Source: Nocardia puris (lineage in GTDB: Bacteria; Actinomycetota; Actinomycetes; Mycobacteriales; Mycobacteriaceae). From it: a DNA stretch of 64,000 nt. Numbering within the stretch: the stretch's first letter is position 1; each line of letters opens with the position of its first letter. A model generated the notes under the pieces. The model worked only from the letters and a program-made list of their open reading frames with translations. It was not told the DNA's origin and searched no databases. A program made the position numbers and the translations under genes. Positions 9,009 to 17,142 of the stretch are shown here, piece by piece. The DNA is taken from NCBI RefSeq assembly GCF_003315035.1, contig NZ_QNRE01000008.1:245220-309219 (forward strand), given 5' to 3'.

Positions 9009-10327
9009 TTGAGGAACCCTTCGTAATTTCGATTCATCAGCTGGCTTTCGATCTGCTTCACGGTGTCGAGGCCGACACTCACCATGATCAGCACCGCGGT
9101 GCCGCCGAACGGGATGTTCTGGATACCGCTGGTATTGCCGATGTCCAGGAACACGTTGGGCAGGACCGCCACCACACCGAGGTAGATGGAGCCGGGCAGG
9201 GTGATGCGGCTCAAGACGAAGCTCAGATAGTCGGCCGTCGGCTGACCGGGACGGTAGCCCGGAATGAAGCCACCGAACTTCTTCATCTCGTCGGCGCGCT
9301 CCTCCGGGTTGAAGGTGATCGCGACGTAGAAGTAGGTGAAGAACACGATCAGACCGAAGTAGATCGCGATGTACACCGGGTTGGTCGGGTTGACCAGGTA
9401 TTTCTGGATGATCTCCTGCCACCAGCTCGGATCGGTGTTGTTCTGCGACCCGGTCAGCTGGGCGATGAGGTTGGGCAGGTAGAGCAGCGAGGACGCGAAG
9501 ATCACCGGGATGACGCCCGCCTGGTTGACCTTCAGCGGCAGGTAGGTCGAGGAGCCGCCGTACATCTTGCGGCCGACCACGCGCTTGGCGTACTGCACCG
9601 GGATGCGGCGCTGACCCTGTTCGACGAAGGTCACCGCGACGATGATCAGGAAGGCCGCCACCAGGACCAGGCTGAAGACCAGGCCGCCGCGGCTCTCCAG
9701 GATGGCCCCGCCCTCACCGATGATGGCGGCGGCGATACCGGCGAAGATCAGCAGCGACATGCCGTTGCCGACGCCCTTCTCCGTGATCTGCTCACCGAAC
9801 CACATGACCAGGGCGGCGCCCGCGGTCATCACCAGGACGATGATGACCATGCCGAAGATGCTGGTGTCGGCCAGGATGTCCTGCGGGCAGCCCTGCAGCA
9901 GCTGACCGCGCGCGGCCAGCGCGACCAGACCCGTCGCCTGCAACACGGCCAGCGCGATGGACAGGTACCGCGTGTACTGCGTCATCTTGGTCTGGCCGGA
10001 CTGGCCTTCCTTGCGCAACTGCTCGAACCGCGGAATGACCACGGTGAGCAGCTGGACGATGATGCTCGCGGTGATGTAGGGCATGATGCCGATCGCGAAG
10101 ACCGACAATTGCAGCAGCGCGCCGCCGGAGAAGAGGTTGATCAGCTGGTAGATGCCGGCGTTGTCGCCATCGGAGACCAGCTCGACGCACTCCTGCACCG
10201 CCTGGTAGTCCACGCCCGGTGAGGGCAGCGCGGCACCGACGCGGTACAGCGCGACCAACCCCAGCGTGAAGAGAATCTTCCGCCGTAAGTCCGGAGTCCG
10301 GAAGGCCGATACGAAGGCGGAAAGCAC
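9005..10327 (-). CDS. secY: Protein translocase subunit SecY
   Basis: 440 residues with ten hydrophobic segments; forms the SecYEG membrane channel for Sec-dependent export. The N-terminus VLSAFVSAFRTPDLRRKILFTLG matches mycobacterial SecY, and the loop with TYFYVAITFNPEERADEMKKFGGFIPGYRPG is the conserved cytoplasmic segment. The GTG at 10327 is preferred over the ATG 30 bp upstream because AGGAGG lies 4 nt before it and the extra ten residues are not family-like. First gene of secY-adk-map, separated from rplO by a strong hairpin, so it probably has its own promoter in the 120-bp gap; I could not assign clear -35/-10 boxes. Confidence 0.96.
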   Translation of the reverse strand: MLSAFVSAFRTPDLRRKILFTLGLVALYRVGAALPSPGVDYQAVQECVELVSDGDNAGIYQLINLFSGGALLQLSVFAIGIMPYITASIIVQLLTVVIPRFEQLRKEGQSGQTKMTQYTRYLSIALAVLQATGLVALAARGQLLQGCPQDILADTSIFGMVIIVLVMTAGAALVMWFGEQITEKGVGNGMSLLIFAGIAAAIIGEGGAILESRGGLVFSLVLVAAFLIIVAVTFVEQGQRRIPVQYAKRVVGRKMYGGSSTYLPLKVNQAGVIPVIFASSLLYLPNLIAQLTGSQNNTDPSWWQEIIQKYLVNPTNPVYIAIYFGLIVFFTYFYVAITFNPEERADEMKKFGGFIPGYRPGQPTADYLSFVLSRITLPGSIYLGVVAVLPNVFLDIGNTSGIQNIPFGGTAVLIMVSVGLDTVKQIESQLMNRNYEGFLK

Positions 10328-10450
10328 AGATCCTCCTGGCGCGAACGACATGGTCATGCCATGGCTGTTTCAGCGGTGTGCCCGGACCCTCGTCGGACCG
10401 GGACGCCGAAAACCACGACGTGGCTTGGCAGACAACAACTGAACTCTAAC

Positions 10451-10489
10451 AGTGGCACCGGACGAGCTCTTCACTCGTCCGGTGCCACT
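10451..10489 (-). terminator. Strong hairpin after rplO
   Basis: Perfect 16-bp stem (agtggcaccggacgag with ctcgtccggtgccact) and a 7-nt loop, starting 16 bp past the rplO stop. It separates the spc-type operon from secY. No U-run follows. Confidence 0.85.
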
Positions 10490-10505
10490 GTCGTCGAGAC
10501 TACCG

Positions 10506-10949
10506 TCAGCCCAGCTCGGTGACGGTGCCACCGGCGGCGGTGATCTTCTCCTTGGCGGAGCCGGTCACCTTGTCGGCGGTCACCTGGACCGCGACGCCGA
10601 TCTCACCGTCGCCCAGCACCTTCACCAGCTGGTTCTTGCGCACGGCACCGGCCGCGACGAGCTCGGCCTTGCCGATCTCGCCACCCTGCGGGAACAGCTC
10701 GGCGATGCGGCCGACGTTCACCACCTGGTACTCGGTGCGGAACTTGTTGGTGAAGCCCTTGAGCTTGGGCAGCCGCATGTGAATCGGCATCTGCCCACCC
10801 TCGAAGGCGGCGGGGACGTTCTTGCGAGCCTTGGTGCCCTTGGTACCGCGGCCCGCGGTCTTGCCCTTGGAACCCTCACCGCGGCCGACGCGGATCTTGT
10901 CCCGCTTCGCGCCGGGTGCGGGGCGCAGGTGATGCAACTTGATGGTCAT
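10506..10949 (-). CDS. rplO: 50S ribosomal protein L15
   Basis: 147 residues: MTIKLHHLRPAPGAKRDKIR then the Gly/Lys-rich RNA-binding stretch (GRGEGSKGKTAGRGTKG) and the globular C-terminal domain, as in L15 that joins 23S rRNA domains. ATG 10949 with GGAGGTC just upstream is chosen over a start five codons earlier. The rpmD stop is 1 bp upstream. Last gene of this operon piece. Confidence 0.97.
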   Translation of the reverse strand: MTIKLHHLRPAPGAKRDKIRVGRGEGSKGKTAGRGTKGTKARKNVPAAFEGGQMPIHMRLPKLKGFTNKFRTEYQVVNVGRIAELFPQGGEIGKAELVAAGAVRKNQLVKVLGDGEIGVAVQVTADKVTGSAKEKITAAGGTVTELG

Positions 10950-10950
10950 G

Positions 10951-11130
10951 TCAGACCTCCTCAACTGTCACGAGGTGGCGCACGACGTTGATCAGCCCGC
11001 GATTCTGGGCGTTGTCCTCACGAATGACGGACTTGCGAATGCCGCGCAGACCGAGGGTCCGCAGGCTGTCGCGCTGATTCTGCTTGGCGCCGATCGAACT
11101 CTTGATCTGGGTCACCTTGAGATCTGCCAT
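10951..11130 (-). CDS. rpmD: 50S ribosomal protein L30
   Basis: 59 residues (MADLKVTQIKSSIGAKQNQ ... NVVRHLVTVEEV), full length for bacterial L30, with the typical GLRGIRKSV segment. Short enough to be missed by ORF callers, but the frame, start and position between rpsE (2-bp gap) and rplO (1-bp gap) leave no doubt. Confidence 0.96.
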   Translation of the reverse strand: MADLKVTQIKSSIGAKQNQRDSLRTLGLRGIRKSVIREDNAQNRGLINVVRHLVTVEEV

Positions 11131-11132
11131 GG

Positions 11133-11777
11133 TCAGGCTCCCTGTCCCGCACGCGCGCGCAGCATGCCCGCCGGAGCGACGTCCTCGAGGGGCAGGCCAC
11201 GGCGGGCCGCGACCTCTTCGGGACGCTGCAGCTGCTTGAGCGCGGCCACCGTCGCGTGGACGACGTTGATCGCGTTGTCGCTACCGAGCGACTTGGCCAG
11301 AATGTCGTGGATACCGGCGCATTCGAGCACGGCACGGGCCGCGCCGCCGGCGATCACACCGGTACCCGGGGACGCCGGGCGCAGCATGACCACACCGGCC
11401 GCCGCCTCGCCCTGCACCGGGTGGGTGATGGTCGAGCCGATCATCGGGACGCGGAAGAAGCCCTTGCGCGCCTCCTCGACACCCTTCTGGATGGCCGCGG
11501 GAACTTCCTTGGCCTTGCCGTAGCCGACGCCGACCAGACCGTTGCCGTCACCGACGATCACGAGGGCGGTGAAGCTGAAGCGACGACCACCCTTCACGAC
11601 CTTGGAGACGCGGTTGATCGCGACCACGCGCTCGAGCTGGTTCTTCTCGGCCGCGTTGTCCCGGCGGTCGCCGCCGCGACGGTCGCCGCCGCCCCTGCGG
11701 TTCTCGCGACCCTCGGGGGCGCTGCCATTCTGTCCGGCGGGTCCGCTTCCGCCGTCACGCCGCTGACGTCCCGGCAT
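11133..11777 (-). CDS. rpsE: 30S ribosomal protein S5
   Basis: 214 residues. The first 45 are a Gly/Arg-rich extension (GGGDRRGGDRRDN) typical of actinobacterial S5. The double-stranded RNA-binding domain (ERVVAINRVSKVVKGGRR) and the C-terminal alpha/beta domain (VGYGKAKEVPAAIQKG, INVVHATVAALKQL) follow. It acts in decoding fidelity and the mRNA entry tunnel. Starts 31 bp after rplR with AAGGAACG upstream. Confidence 0.97.
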   Translation of the reverse strand: MPGRQRRDGGSGPAGQNGSAPEGRENRRGGGDRRGGDRRDNAAEKNQLERVVAINRVSKVVKGGRRFSFTALVIVGDGNGLVGVGYGKAKEVPAAIQKGVEEARKGFFRVPMIGSTITHPVQGEAAAGVVMLRPASPGTGVIAGGAARAVLECAGIHDILAKSLGSDNAINVVHATVAALKQLQRPEEVAARRGLPLEDVAPAGMLRARAGQGA

Positions 11778-11808
11778 CAGACGTTCCTTCCGTTCGAAAT
11801 CTTGGTCA

Positions 11809-12216
11809 TCAGAACTTCAACCCGCCTTCACGAGCGGCATCGGCCAGCGCCGCGATGCGGCCGTGGTAGCTGTGGCCACCACGGTCGAACACGGCGGCCT
11901 CGATGCCCGCCGCCTTGGCACGGGCGGCGAGCAGCTCGCCGACCTTCTTGCCCTTGGCGGTCTTGTCGCCCTCGACGGCACGCACATCGGCCTCGATCGA
12001 GGACGCGGCGGCCAGGGTGCGGCCCGCCGAGTCGTCGACCAGCTGCGCGTGCAGGTGGCGCGAGGAGCGGTTGACCACCAGGCGGGGACGCTCGGTGGTG
12101 CCTTCGACCTTCTTGCGCAGGCGGAAGTGACGACGCGCCTTCGACAGACGACGCTGGGTCGAGGAGTCCTTGCCCTGCGGGATGCGCTTGGCCTTCTGGT
12201 TTTCGGTTTGCGCCAT
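11809..12216 (-). CDS. rplR: 50S ribosomal protein L18
   Basis: 135 residues from ATG 12216 (MAQTENQKAKRIPQGKD). Basic N-terminus, then the 5S rRNA-binding fold (RPRLVVNRSSRHLHAQLVDD, VFDRGGHSYHGRIAALADAAREGGL). An overlapping GTG two codons upstream is an alternative start. Lies 2 bp after the rplF stop. Confidence 0.96.
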   Translation of the reverse strand: MAQTENQKAKRIPQGKDSSTQRRLSKARRHFRLRKKVEGTTERPRLVVNRSSRHLHAQLVDDSAGRTLAAASSIEADVRAVEGDKTAKGKKVGELLAARAKAAGIEAAVFDRGGHSYHGRIAALADAAREGGLKF

Positions 12217-12218
12217 GA

Positions 12219-12758
12219 TCACTTACCCGTCTTTCCGACCTTGCGGCGAACGACCTCGCCTGCGTAGCGGATGCCCTTGCCCTTGTACGGGTCGGGCTTG
12301 CGCAGGCCGTGGATGACCGCCGAAATCTGGCCGACCTTCTGCTTGTCGATACCGGACACGGAGAACTTGGTGGGCGATTCCACCGCGAAGGTGATGCCCT
12401 CGGGCGCCTCGACCGGCACCGGGTGGCTGTAGCCGAGGGCGAACTCGAGGTTCGAGCCCTTGGCCTGCACGCGGTAGCCGACGCCGAAGATCTCCATCTT
12501 CTTCTCGTAGCCCTTGGTGACGCCCTCGATCATGTTCGACACGAGGGTGCGGGTCAGGCCGTGCAGCGACCGGTTGCGCCGCTCGTCGTTGGGACGGGCG
12601 ACCTCGAGCTGGCCGTCCTCGCCACGGGTGACGGTGATCGGCTCGGCCACGGTGTGGGACAGGGTGCCCTTGGGACCCTTCACCGACACGTGCTGGCCGT
12701 CGATCGTCACCTCGACGCCGGACGGCACCGCGATGGGCTTCTTTCCAATGCGCGACAT
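12219..12758 (-). CDS. rplF: 50S ribosomal protein L6
   Basis: 179 residues with two repeated alpha/beta domains: MSRIGKKPIAVPSGVEVTI at the N-terminus and the C-terminal PDPYKGKGIRYAGEVVRRK signature near the factor-binding region of the 50S subunit. Normal family length; 16 bp after rpsH. Confidence 0.97.
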   Translation of the reverse strand: MSRIGKKPIAVPSGVEVTIDGQHVSVKGPKGTLSHTVAEPITVTRGEDGQLEVARPNDERRNRSLHGLTRTLVSNMIEGVTKGYEKKMEIFGVGYRVQAKGSNLEFALGYSHPVPVEAPEGITFAVESPTKFSVSGIDKQKVGQISAVIHGLRKPDPYKGKGIRYAGEVVRRKVGKTGK

Positions 12759-12774
12759 AGTTTCCTGACCTCCC

Positions 12775-13173
12775 TTACCAGACGTAAGCGAGGACTTCGC
12801 CGCCCACGCCGTTCTGTGCCGCCTGCCTGTCGGTCAGCAGTCCCTGCGACGTGGAGATGATCGCCACGCCGAGGCCGCCCAGGACCTTGGGCAGGTTGGT
12901 GGATTTCGCGTACACACGCAGACCGGGCTTGGAGACGCGCCGCACACCGGCGAGGCTGCGCTCGCGGCTGGGGCCGTACTTCAGGTCGACGACGAGGGTC
13001 TTGCCCACCTGGGCATCCTCGGTCCGGTAGTCGGCGATGTAGCCCTCGCGCTTGAGGATCTCGGCGATGTTCGCCTTGAGCTTCGAATGCGGAGCCTTCA
13101 CCTGATCGTGGTACGCCGAGTTGGCGTTGCGCAGACGGGTCAGGAAGTCTGCGATCGGATCGGTCATGGTCAT
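12775..13173 (-). CDS. rpsH: 30S ribosomal protein S8
   Basis: 132 residues beginning MTMTDPIADFLTRLRNANS, the exact mycobacterial-type N-terminus, with the C-terminal STSQGLLTD signature. ATG 13173 has GAGGT 6 nt upstream; longer in-frame starts to 13320 lie in the leader. Unusually it is the first gene of its operon here: rpsN, normally directly upstream, is 3.8 kb away beyond four unrelated genes. A dedicated promoter sits about 185 bp upstream. Confidence 0.97.
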   Translation of the reverse strand: MTMTDPIADFLTRLRNANSAYHDQVKAPHSKLKANIAEILKREGYIADYRTEDAQVGKTLVVDLKYGPSRERSLAGVRRVSKPGLRVYAKSTNLPKVLGGLGVAIISTSQGLLTDRQAAQNGVGGEVLAYVW

Positions 13174-13344
13174 GGTTCGACCTCGACACCTTTCTCGCCG
13201 CGGTTCCCATACAGCACCGGCGCGCCCGGGAGCGCCCCGCATGGTGGGCCTACAGCAATTCGGCTGGTCCGGCAGGCACTTGCCGACCGGATGAGTTCGC
13301 GTCACCCGGGCGTCCCGCACAGAATGCGGGCACAGATGTGCCCC

Positions 13345-13393
13345 GGCAACCGCTCTAGTGTAGGCAACGCCCTGATCAGGACCAAATCGGGGG
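13345..13393 (-). promoter_or_regulatory. Promoter of the rpsH operon piece
   Basis: On the minus strand: a CCCCCGATTTGG block containing the -35 TTGGTC (13380-13385), a 17-bp spacer, -10 TACACT (13357-13362), then 5 nt and GGTTGCC (13345-13351). The same arrangement precedes rplN and rpsJ. Implied leader to rpsH about 180 nt. Confidence 0.8.
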
Positions 13394-13450
13394 TGGGCCG
13401 GCCGCCGTGATCTCGGTCCCGCGGAGCCGGTGCGCGACTACGATCGAGCC

Positions 13451-14104
13451 ATGGCGCATCCGCCGATCGAACGTCCCGATCTCCCGGAGTACATGACCTG
13501 GGAGCAACTCGAACAACTGCCCGACGAGATCGCCGGGCAGATCGAACTGTGGGAGGGGAAAGTGGTATGGCTACGCCGTGGTCCGGCCGAGCACCAGGAG
13601 TTCACGAACCTGATGTGGAGCGGGCTGCGCCGGTGCGCACGCGAGGACATGGCCGGCGAAGGTGACCGCTGCTGGCGTGTGCACACGGAGACGAACGTAT
13701 TCCTGGGCCAGACCGGCAAATCCGACTTCGTCACCCCGGACTTCCTGGTTCACCGTTGCCTGCCGGAGCCTTATCAGGATGTCCGGGCCGACGATGTCTT
13801 GCTGGTCGGCGAGGTCTTGTCCCCCTCGAACACACCGACGGACATGGAGGCCAAGAAGGCCCGCTACGCCCGAGCGGGCATTCCTTGGTACTGGGAAGTC
13901 ACCCTGGAACGCAGGAGGAGCGCCATCGCGACGGTCCACGCCTTCGTGCTGGAGACCACCCACGGCAGGCTTCCGGACGGTGTCCGACCGCTGTACCCGG
14001 CGAACTATCTGCTGGCGGGAAAGTGGTCCCCCAAGGACTCCGACGCCATCGACTACCCGTACCCCTTCTCCATCCACGTCCCCTGGTCCGAGCTCGAATT
14101 CTGA
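13451..14104 (+). CDS. Uma2 family (DUF820) putative nuclease
   Basis: 217 residues from ATG 13451. Contains the Uma2 restriction-endonuclease-like signature: Asp97 in FVTPDFLV, Glu121 in LLVGEVLSPSN, then the helix TDMEAKKARYARAGIPWYWEV, giving the D...E core of a PD-(D/E)XK fold. The biological substrate of these expanded actinobacterial families is not established. A start seven codons earlier (13430) is possible; neither has a good ribosome site. Lies directly upstream of, and divergent from, the rpsH promoter, inside the ribosomal cluster. Confidence 0.85.
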   Translation: MAHPPIERPDLPEYMTWEQLEQLPDEIAGQIELWEGKVVWLRRGPAEHQEFTNLMWSGLRRCAREDMAGEGDRCWRVHTETNVFLGQTGKSDFVTPDFLVHRCLPEPYQDVRADDVLLVGEVLSPSNTPTDMEAKKARYARAGIPWYWEVTLERRRSAIATVHAFVLETTHGRLPDGVRPLYPANYLLAGKWSPKDSDAIDYPYPFSIHVPWSELEF

Positions 14105-14291
14105 GCGATCGCACGGCCACGCAACGGCAGCCGGCCCACTCGGCATCGCGCGACGGGCGAAGGTTCCGGTTTCGGGGAGCCGTGGCCGGTCAACCTCTGT
14201 GGCTGCGGCCGTTCGCACCGGGGCGACGGGCGGTCGCGGTGGCAGGTCCGCCCCGGACCGGATCGCGCCGTCGGGCGCGGGAGGAGTACAG

Positions 14292-14555
14292 GTGCGAATC
14301 GTCAAAGCGGGCGTCGTTGCGGTAGCGCTGGCGGCCATGGCCGTAACCGGAGTCGGCCCGGCCGTCGCCGACGAAGGCATTCCCGGCACCCCCGAGGAGA
14401 CCATCACCATCGACATCAACCTGCTCGGCTGCTCCATCGGGGCCGGGCTCGGCGGCGAGGTGCTGGCCGCGCTGACCGCGGGCACCGGGTCCACCACCGC
14501 CGTCGGGGCGGGGCTGGCGACCCGGCTGCGGGCCGCGGGCTGCCTGCCGTTCTAG
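14292..14555 (+). CDS. Small exported protein with two cysteines
   Basis: 87 residues from GTG 14292, which has GGAGG 7 nt upstream. A clear Sec signal peptide (VRIVKAGVVAVALAAMAVTG) is followed by a likely cleavage after AVA near residue 27. The mature part is about 60 residues, Gly/Ala-rich, with one cysteine in LLGCSIG and one in AAGCLPF near the end, suggesting a single disulfide. No recognisable domain. A much longer frame upstream (from 13662) is the shadow of the Uma2 gene. Followed by a strong terminator. Confidence 0.75.
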   Translation: MRIVKAGVVAVALAAMAVTGVGPAVADEGIPGTPEETITIDINLLGCSIGAGLGGEVLAALTAGTGSTTAVGAGLATRLRAAGCLPF

Positions 14556-14565
14556 ACGAGCGTCG

Positions 14566-14595
14566 GCGGGGCGCGGTTCCATGACCGCGCCCCGC
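14566..14595 (+). terminator. Hairpin after small exported protein
   Basis: 12-bp perfect stem (arms start with cggggcgcgg and end with ccgcgccccg) with loop tccatg, beginning 11 bp after the stop codon. Confidence 0.75.
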
Positions 14596-14695
14596 GAGCG
14601 GTCCGTCCCTGCGCTTTCCCATCGCGCCTCGTGCTGCTCCGACCGATTGTCGCTAGTAGGGTGGCCGGGACAATGATTCACAGGGGAGGGTAATC

Positions 14696-15499
14696 ATGGC
14701 GTTCGCCAATTCCTGGGCAATGATGAAGGCGTCGGCCGGTGTGCTGCGCAGCCGTGGCGAGCTCGCGCTGTTTCCCGTGCTGTCGGGGGCCGCGAGTGTG
14801 GTCGTGGCGGTGTCGTTCTTCGTGCCCATCGCGCTGATCGGGACCGAGAGCCCGACGGCCGCGACCTACGTGCTGCTGCTCGCCATGTACGCCGTGATGG
14901 CGTATGTCACGGTGTTCTGCAACGCGGCGCTGATCTCGCAGGCCGATGTCGCGCTGCGGGGTGGTGATCCCAGCGTGGCCGGCGGGTTGCGGGCCGCGGG
15001 ATCGCGGTGGTTGCGGATCCTGCCGTGGGCGCTGCTGTCGGCCACCGTGTCGTGGGTGCTGCAGGCGCTGAAGGAGCGCGCGGGCTTCGTGATGCAGCTG
15101 GTGCTGGGATCCGCGGGCGTCGCCTGGCAGGTGGTGACCTTCCTGGTGCTGCCGAAGATCGTGCTCGAGGATCGCGGCGTGGTCGACGCGGTCAAGGATT
15201 CCGCCGCCGCCATGCGCACCACCTGGGGCGAGAACGTCGTCGGCAACGCCGGACTCGGGCTGCTCGGTGTGCTGCTGGCCCTGCCCGGCATCGGCCTGAT
15301 CTGGCTGGCGTTCCAGCTCTCCGGGGCGGGCCTGCTCCTCCTGCTCGCCCTCGCCGTCCTGTGGCTGCTCACCGCCGCGGTCCTCACCACCGCCCTCACC
15401 GGCATCTACCAAACCGCGCTCTACCACTTCACCCGCGACGGCCAGGTCCCCGCCCCCTTCGCCGCCGCCAACCTCCCCGCCGCCTTCACCGCACGCTGA
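14696..15499 (+). CDS. Integral membrane protein, DUF6159-like
   Basis: 267 residues with about six hydrophobic segments, including FPVLSGAASVVVAVSFFVPI, YVLLLAMYAVMAYVTVFC, LGLLGVLLALPGIGLIWL and LLLLLALAVLWLLTAAVL. The N-terminus (FANSWAMMKASAGVLRSRGELALFP) and the central NAALISQADVALRGGDPSVAGGLR segment match a family of actinobacterial membrane proteins of unknown function. GGGAGGG lies 6 nt before the ATG. Only 22 bp separate its stop from the convergent Fic gene. Confidence 0.8.
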   Translation: MAFANSWAMMKASAGVLRSRGELALFPVLSGAASVVVAVSFFVPIALIGTESPTAATYVLLLAMYAVMAYVTVFCNAALISQADVALRGGDPSVAGGLRAAGSRWLRILPWALLSATVSWVLQALKERAGFVMQLVLGSAGVAWQVVTFLVLPKIVLEDRGVVDAVKDSAAAMRTTWGENVVGNAGLGLLGVLLALPGIGLIWLAFQLSGAGLLLLLALAVLWLLTAAVLTTALTGIYQTALYHFTRDGQVPAPFAAANLPAAFTAR

Positions 15500-15521
15500 G
15501 CGGGAGCTACTCTGCGCCCGA

Positions 15522-16796
15522 CTACCGCCGCCGAGGCACCGGACGACTCAGCTCCGACGTTCTCGTATCCCCGTCCGGACTGGCGAGCCGCCGCTCCAAC
15601 GCGGTGAACGCCTCGATCACCTCGGGCACCTCGAACGCCCTGTTGCGCCGCCCAACCGTCAACTGCCGCAGAACCCCCGCCCCGGCCAAACGCTCGATCG
15701 CGGCGTTGGTGGTGGGAAAACTGCGTCCGATCAGCGTCGCGGCGGTGGCCACGGTCAGAATCGGGGCGCCGACGAGTTTGCCGAGCAGCAGGTCGACCGC
15801 CGAGCTCGCCCGGACCGGCGCGAGCCTGGCGCGCCAGGACTGCTGGAGTTCGGCGGATCCGCGCTCGAACGTGATCGCGTCCTCGGCCGCGCGAGCGCAG
15901 GCCGCGGCGAAGCGCGCCACCCAGACGTCCACGCCCTCGGCGGCCTGTGGCGAGTCGGGCGGACCGAGGTGCCGGTATCGGGTCAGTCCGTCGATATAAC
16001 TGTCGCTCCAGGTCGCGAGGATCAGCGAGACCGGGGCGACCACCCGTGCCACGGTGCCTCGACGACGAAGAACCATGTGTATCAACGCTCGCCCCGTCCG
16101 CCCATTGCCGTCCACGAACGGGTGAATGGTTTCGAACTGGGCGTGCGCTATCGCCGCCTGCGCCACGGCGGGCAGGTCGTCACGGTCACAGAACTCGACC
16201 AGGTCGTTCATCAACGCGGGCACGTGGGACGCCGGCGGCGGCACGAACGCGGCCGCGAAGGGATTGAACGAGCTTCCGCCGATCCAGTTCTGCTCCTCTC
16301 GGTAGCGTCCGCCGTGCCGCGCGAGCCGGGTGCCGGCGAGCAACCTGCCGTGCACGTCCAGCAGCGCCTGCTCGGTGATCGGCTCGCCGGGTCGTACCGC
16401 ACCGGTCGCCACTGCCATCGCGTCGATATTGCCCAGGACCTCGGTGGCGGTCACATCCGAGGTCTCCCCCTCCAGATGCCGCGCCACCTCGGCGCGCAAC
16501 AACCGCCGCGCGCCGATCTCGAGCCCCTCGATCCGCGAGGAGGCGATGGCCTCGGCGCGCAGCAGCAACCACGCCAGCGCCTCGGTCTCGACCAGCGCGT
16601 TCGCCTCGGCGTCGAGCCGGGCGATGGCCACCTCGGCATCGGCGACGTCGGCCGCGGTGGCGCCCGTCAGCGTGAATCGCCGATCGGCCAGCGAGTCCGG
16701 CAGATAGGCCAAGTATGAGCCCGAGCTGCGATCGCGCCTCGACAGTTCGCCGCCGTCCACACTGCCCACCCAATGCTCACGCAGAAGTTCGGCCAT
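15522..16796 (-). CDS. Fic family protein (putative AMP transferase) with C-terminal winged helix
   Basis: 424 residues. The canonical Fic motif HPFVDGNGRTGR is at 225-236, with His225 as the catalytic base for transfer of AMP from ATP to a hydroxyl. An N-terminal inhibitory motif of the (S/T)xxxE(G/N) type, SSRIEG at residues 86-91, suggests an intramolecularly inhibited enzyme. The last 90 residues (LVGAPILTVATAATLIGRSFPTTNAAIERL) look like a winged helix, common in Fic proteins that bind their own operator. It sits in the rpsN-rpsH gap facing DUF6159. An AT-rich imperfect palindrome lies just before the start. Target unknown; could also perform another nucleotide transfer. Confidence 0.92.
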   Translation of the reverse strand: MAELLREHWVGSVDGGELSRRDRSSGSYLAYLPDSLADRRFTLTGATAADVADAEVAIARLDAEANALVETEALAWLLLRAEAIASSRIEGLEIGARRLLRAEVARHLEGETSDVTATEVLGNIDAMAVATGAVRPGEPITEQALLDVHGRLLAGTRLARHGGRYREEQNWIGGSSFNPFAAAFVPPPASHVPALMNDLVEFCDRDDLPAVAQAAIAHAQFETIHPFVDGNGRTGRALIHMVLRRRGTVARVVAPVSLILATWSDSYIDGLTRYRHLGPPDSPQAAEGVDVWVARFAAACARAAEDAITFERGSAELQQSWRARLAPVRASSAVDLLLGKLVGAPILTVATAATLIGRSFPTTNAAIERLAGAGVLRQLTVGRRNRAFEVPEVIEAFTALERRLASPDGDTRTSELSRPVPRRR

Positions 16797-16805
16797 CAGG
16801 ATCCT

Positions 16806-16842
16806 CCTTATTAAAGGTTAACGGCTGAACCCTTAATAAAGG
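16806..16842 (-). promoter_or_regulatory. AT-rich imperfect palindrome upstream of fic gene
   Basis: Arms ccttattaaaggtt and aacccttaataaagg flank a short centre in a stretch far richer in A+T than its surroundings. The proximal arm runs into the AAGGAGG ribosome site of the Fic gene, so a bound protein could block both promoter and translation start. Autoregulation by the Fic C-terminal winged helix is inferred. Confidence 0.55.
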
Positions 16843-16882
16843 CAGCGGCAATCAAGGTTCGGCGCGGAGCTCGCGGAACAGG

Positions 16883-16916
16883 CGAAGGCACGGACTCGCC
16901 GGAGTCCGTGCCTTCG
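16883..16916 (-). terminator. Hairpin after rpsN
   Basis: 15-bp perfect stem (cgaaggcacggactc with gagtccgtgccttcg) and a 4-nt loop, 37 bp past the rpsN stop. It closes the rplN-rplX-rplE-rpsN transcript. Confidence 0.85.
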
Positions 16917-16953
16917 TCAGGTGTTCGGTTGGGCGCTCGCTAGGAGCGCGAGC

Positions 16954-17139
16954 TCACCAGGAGCTCTTGTGCACGCCCGGGAGTTCGCCGCGGTGGGCCA
17001 TCTCGCGCAGGCAGACTCGGCACAGGCCGAACTTGCGGTAGACGGCGTGCGGGCGGCCGCACCGCTGGCAGCGGGTGTAGGCGCGGACCGCGAACTTCGG
17101 CTTCCGGTTGGCCTTGTTGACCAGAGCTTTCTTCGCCAT
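16954..17139 (-). CDS. rpsN: 30S ribosomal protein S14 type Z
   Basis: 61 residues, the short zinc-binding form: CQRCGRPHAVYRKFGLCRVC supplies four cysteines. Begins MAKKALVNKANRKPKFAVR; 3 bp after rplE. Last gene of its operon here, cut off from rpsH. Confidence 0.97.
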   Translation of the reverse strand: MAKKALVNKANRKPKFAVRAYTRCQRCGRPHAVYRKFGLCRVCLREMAHRGELPGVHKSSW

Positions 17140-17142
17140 GGC

